Source: Chloroflexota bacterium (GTDB lineage: Bacteria; Chloroflexota; Anaerolineae; Anaerolineales; UBA4823). From it: a stretch of 6,001 bases of DNA. The notes under the pieces were generated by a model. That model was not told the DNA's origin. It was given only the letters and a program-made list of their open reading frames with translations, and made no database searches. The position numbers and the translations under genes were made by a program. Positions 4,606 through 6,001 of the stretch are shown here, in pieces; positions within the stretch are counted from its first letter, which is position 1; each line of letters opens with the position of its first letter. The stretch lies in NCBI GenBank assembly GCA_012798185.1, contig JAAZNS010000421.1:1-6001 (forward strand). The letters are read 5' to 3'.

Positions 4606-6001
4606 GTGGCAAAGACCGATCTTATTCTAACCAATGCGATTGTCGTCACAATGGATGATAATTTTAAAATCTTCGAACCAGGTGCTGTTGCCATCCAAGG
4701 TGATCACATTGTAGCAACCGGAATGGCGGAAGATGTAACCAGGCAAAACGATGCGCAACAAATCCTGGATTGTCAAGGTAAAATCGTAATGCCGGGATTG
4801 ATCAACGCTCATACCCATGTTCCTATGGCGTTATTGCGCGGCTTGGCTGATGATTTACGTCTGGATGTGTGGCTGATGGGTTATATGATGCCGGTGGAAA
4901 GGGAATTTGTATCACCGGAATTTGTTTACTTAGGTACCCTGCTTTCATGCGTCGAATTGATCCGTTCAGGTGTAACATGTTTTGCTGATATGTATTATTT
5001 CGAAGAGGAAGTAGCCAAAGCTACCGCAAAAGCAGGATTAAGAGCGATTTGCGGTCAAACAGTATTAAAATTCCCCGCTCCAGATGCACAATTCTTCGAA
5101 GAATCACTCAGTTTTACTCGGGATTATATCCAACGTTGGAAAGGACATTCTCTCATCATTCCCTCGGTTGCGCCGCATGCACCCGATACCTGCACGGATG
5201 AAATATTCCGCTTATGTGCCTCCTTAGCAGTGGAATTCGATGTTCCATTACTAACTCACCTGGCAGAAACTGCTCAAGAAGAAGAAAAATCGCGCGAAGA
5301 ACATGGCATGCCGGTGATCCCTTACGTAAAAAAGCAAAATTTATTTGACGCAAAAGTAGTTGCCGCACATTGTGTTCATGTCGATGAAGGTGAAATCCTC
5401 ACCTTACTTCATCATAAAGTTGGCGTTGCGCACAACCCTTCATCGAACTTAAAGCTAGCTTCGGGTTTTGCACCGGTGACTAAGATGATCGATTCGGGGC
5501 TAAATGTCGGTATTGGAACCGATGGAGCTGCCTCAAACAACGACCTGGATATGTTCGAAGAAATGCGGCTAGCTTCATTCATCGCTAAAGCAGTTTCCAA
5601 CGATCCAACTGCCATTCCAGCACAAACAACACTAAATATGGCAACTAAAATGGGCGCGAAAGCCCTGCATATTGGCGATATCACTGGCAGTTTGGAACCG
5701 GGTAAACGCGCTGATTTAATCATGCTGGATATTTTCCCCCTACACAACACCCCGCGTTTTCGTCGTGAAGACCATGGTCTTTATGCTCAAATTGTATATG
5801 CAGCAAAATCGACCGATGTCACTGACGTAATGGTCAATGGTCATTGGCTTATGCAAAACCGCCAATTGACCACCCTTGATGAAAATGATCTTATCAGGCA
5901 GGCAGAAGAATATGCTCGAAAAATCGACATATTCCTAACTGAACGTGAACAGTCGGTGCTTTCAAAACTTGTGGCAATCGGCGGTGCTACTGAAGCAGAA
6001 A
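4606..6001 (+). CDS. mtaD: MtaD-type amidohydrolase, MTA/SAH deaminase subfamily (3' partial, GTG start)
   Basis: This is a cytosolic metal-dependent deaminase of the amidohydrolase superfamily (TRZ/ATZ/MtaD group). Studied MtaD enzymes convert 5'-methylthioadenosine and S-adenosylhomocysteine to the inosyl forms. The open frame runs 465 codons to the window edge without a stop. Residues seen are the metal pair His69-x-His71 in NAHTHVPM, the block LLRGLADDLRLDVWL (76-90), His191 in APHAPDTC, metal His218 and catalytic Glu221 in HLAET, His255 in AAHCVH, and metal Asp306 in GTDGAASNN. The stretch HNPSSNLKLASGFAPV is strongly MtaD-like. Compared from memory with Thermotoga TM0936, the arginines that hold the SAH carboxylate (Arg136, Arg148) align with Gln151 and Phe163, so the substrate may differ. 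After the core, a charged C-terminal tail extends beyond the roughly 405-430 residues usual for the family. The gene is probably co-transcribed with cinA. Confidence 0.92.
   Translation, partial: MAKTDLILTNAIVVTMDDNFKIFEPGAVAIQGDHIVATGMAEDVTRQNDAQQILDCQGKIVMPGLINAHTHVPMALLRGLADDLRLDVWLMGYMMPVEREFVSPEFVYLGTLLSCVELIRSGVTCFADMYYFEEEVAKATAKAGLRAICGQTVLKFPAPDAQFFEESLSFTRDYIQRWKGHSLIIPSVAPHAPDTCTDEIFRLCASLAVEFDVPLLTHLAETAQEEEKSREEHGMPVIPYVKKQNLFDAKVVAAHCVHVDEGEILTLLHHKVGVAHNPSSNLKLASGFAPVTKMIDSGLNVGIGTDGAASNNDLDMFEEMRLASFIAKAVSNDPTAIPAQTTLNMATKMGAKALHIGDITGSLEPGKRADLIMLDIFPLHNTPRFRREDHGLYAQIVYAAKSTDVTDVMVNGHWLMQNRQLTTLDENDLIRQAEEYARKIDIFLTEREQSVLSKLVAIGGATEAE

Noticed and set aside
5156..5750. Minus-strand open frames within the amidohydrolase gene
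   Set aside because: They are antisense shadows of a strongly conserved coding region, without ribosome sites or recognisable protein motifs.

Overview
The window is ordinary bacterial chromosome, dense with genes and fairly AT-rich. It holds four genes on the plus strand in two blocks, with one small minus-strand gene between them. No RNA gene, mobile element, CRISPR array or long repeat was found. The overall flavour suggests a member of Chloroflexota (Anaerolineae-like): a Liv transporter with an enlarged LivM, and a CinA with a decayed amidase domain next to an MtaD-type amidohydrolase. That placement is an impression and not a demonstrated result.

Bases 1-2870 are the distal part of a branched-chain amino acid (Liv/HAAT) ABC transporter operon. 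They hold the permease livM (cut at its 5' end by the window edge), the ATPase livG and the ATPase livF. livM and livG are 2 nt apart, livG and livF overlap by 11 nt, and a clear intrinsic terminator follows livF. The second permease (LivH) and the binding protein are not visible and would be expected upstream. LivM and LivH normally form the membrane channel, LivG and LivF drive it, and a periplasmic or lipid-anchored binding protein delivers leucine, isoleucine, valine or a related substrate.

Bases 2871-3361 hold a short intergenic stretch and a minus-strand gene for a four-helix membrane protein of unknown function. It converges on livF.

Bases 3362-3453 are a compact divergent promoter region. 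Near-consensus sigma-70 type promoters point both ways and their -35 elements overlap.

Bases 3454-6001 are a two-gene unit. A CinA-like protein has an intact N-terminal nucleotide-processing domain and a degraded C-terminal amidase domain. It is followed 9 nt later by a GTG-started MtaD-type amidohydrolase that runs off the right edge. The pair suggests nucleotide or nucleoside salvage and damage clean-up. The amidohydrolase keeps its metal and catalytic residues but appears to lack the two arginines that bind S-adenosylhomocysteine in the studied homologue, so its substrate is open.

No novel multi-gene system stands out. The points most worth checking are the altered substrate pocket of the amidohydrolase, the decayed CinA amidase, the symmetric divergent promoter and the extra transmembrane segments of LivM.
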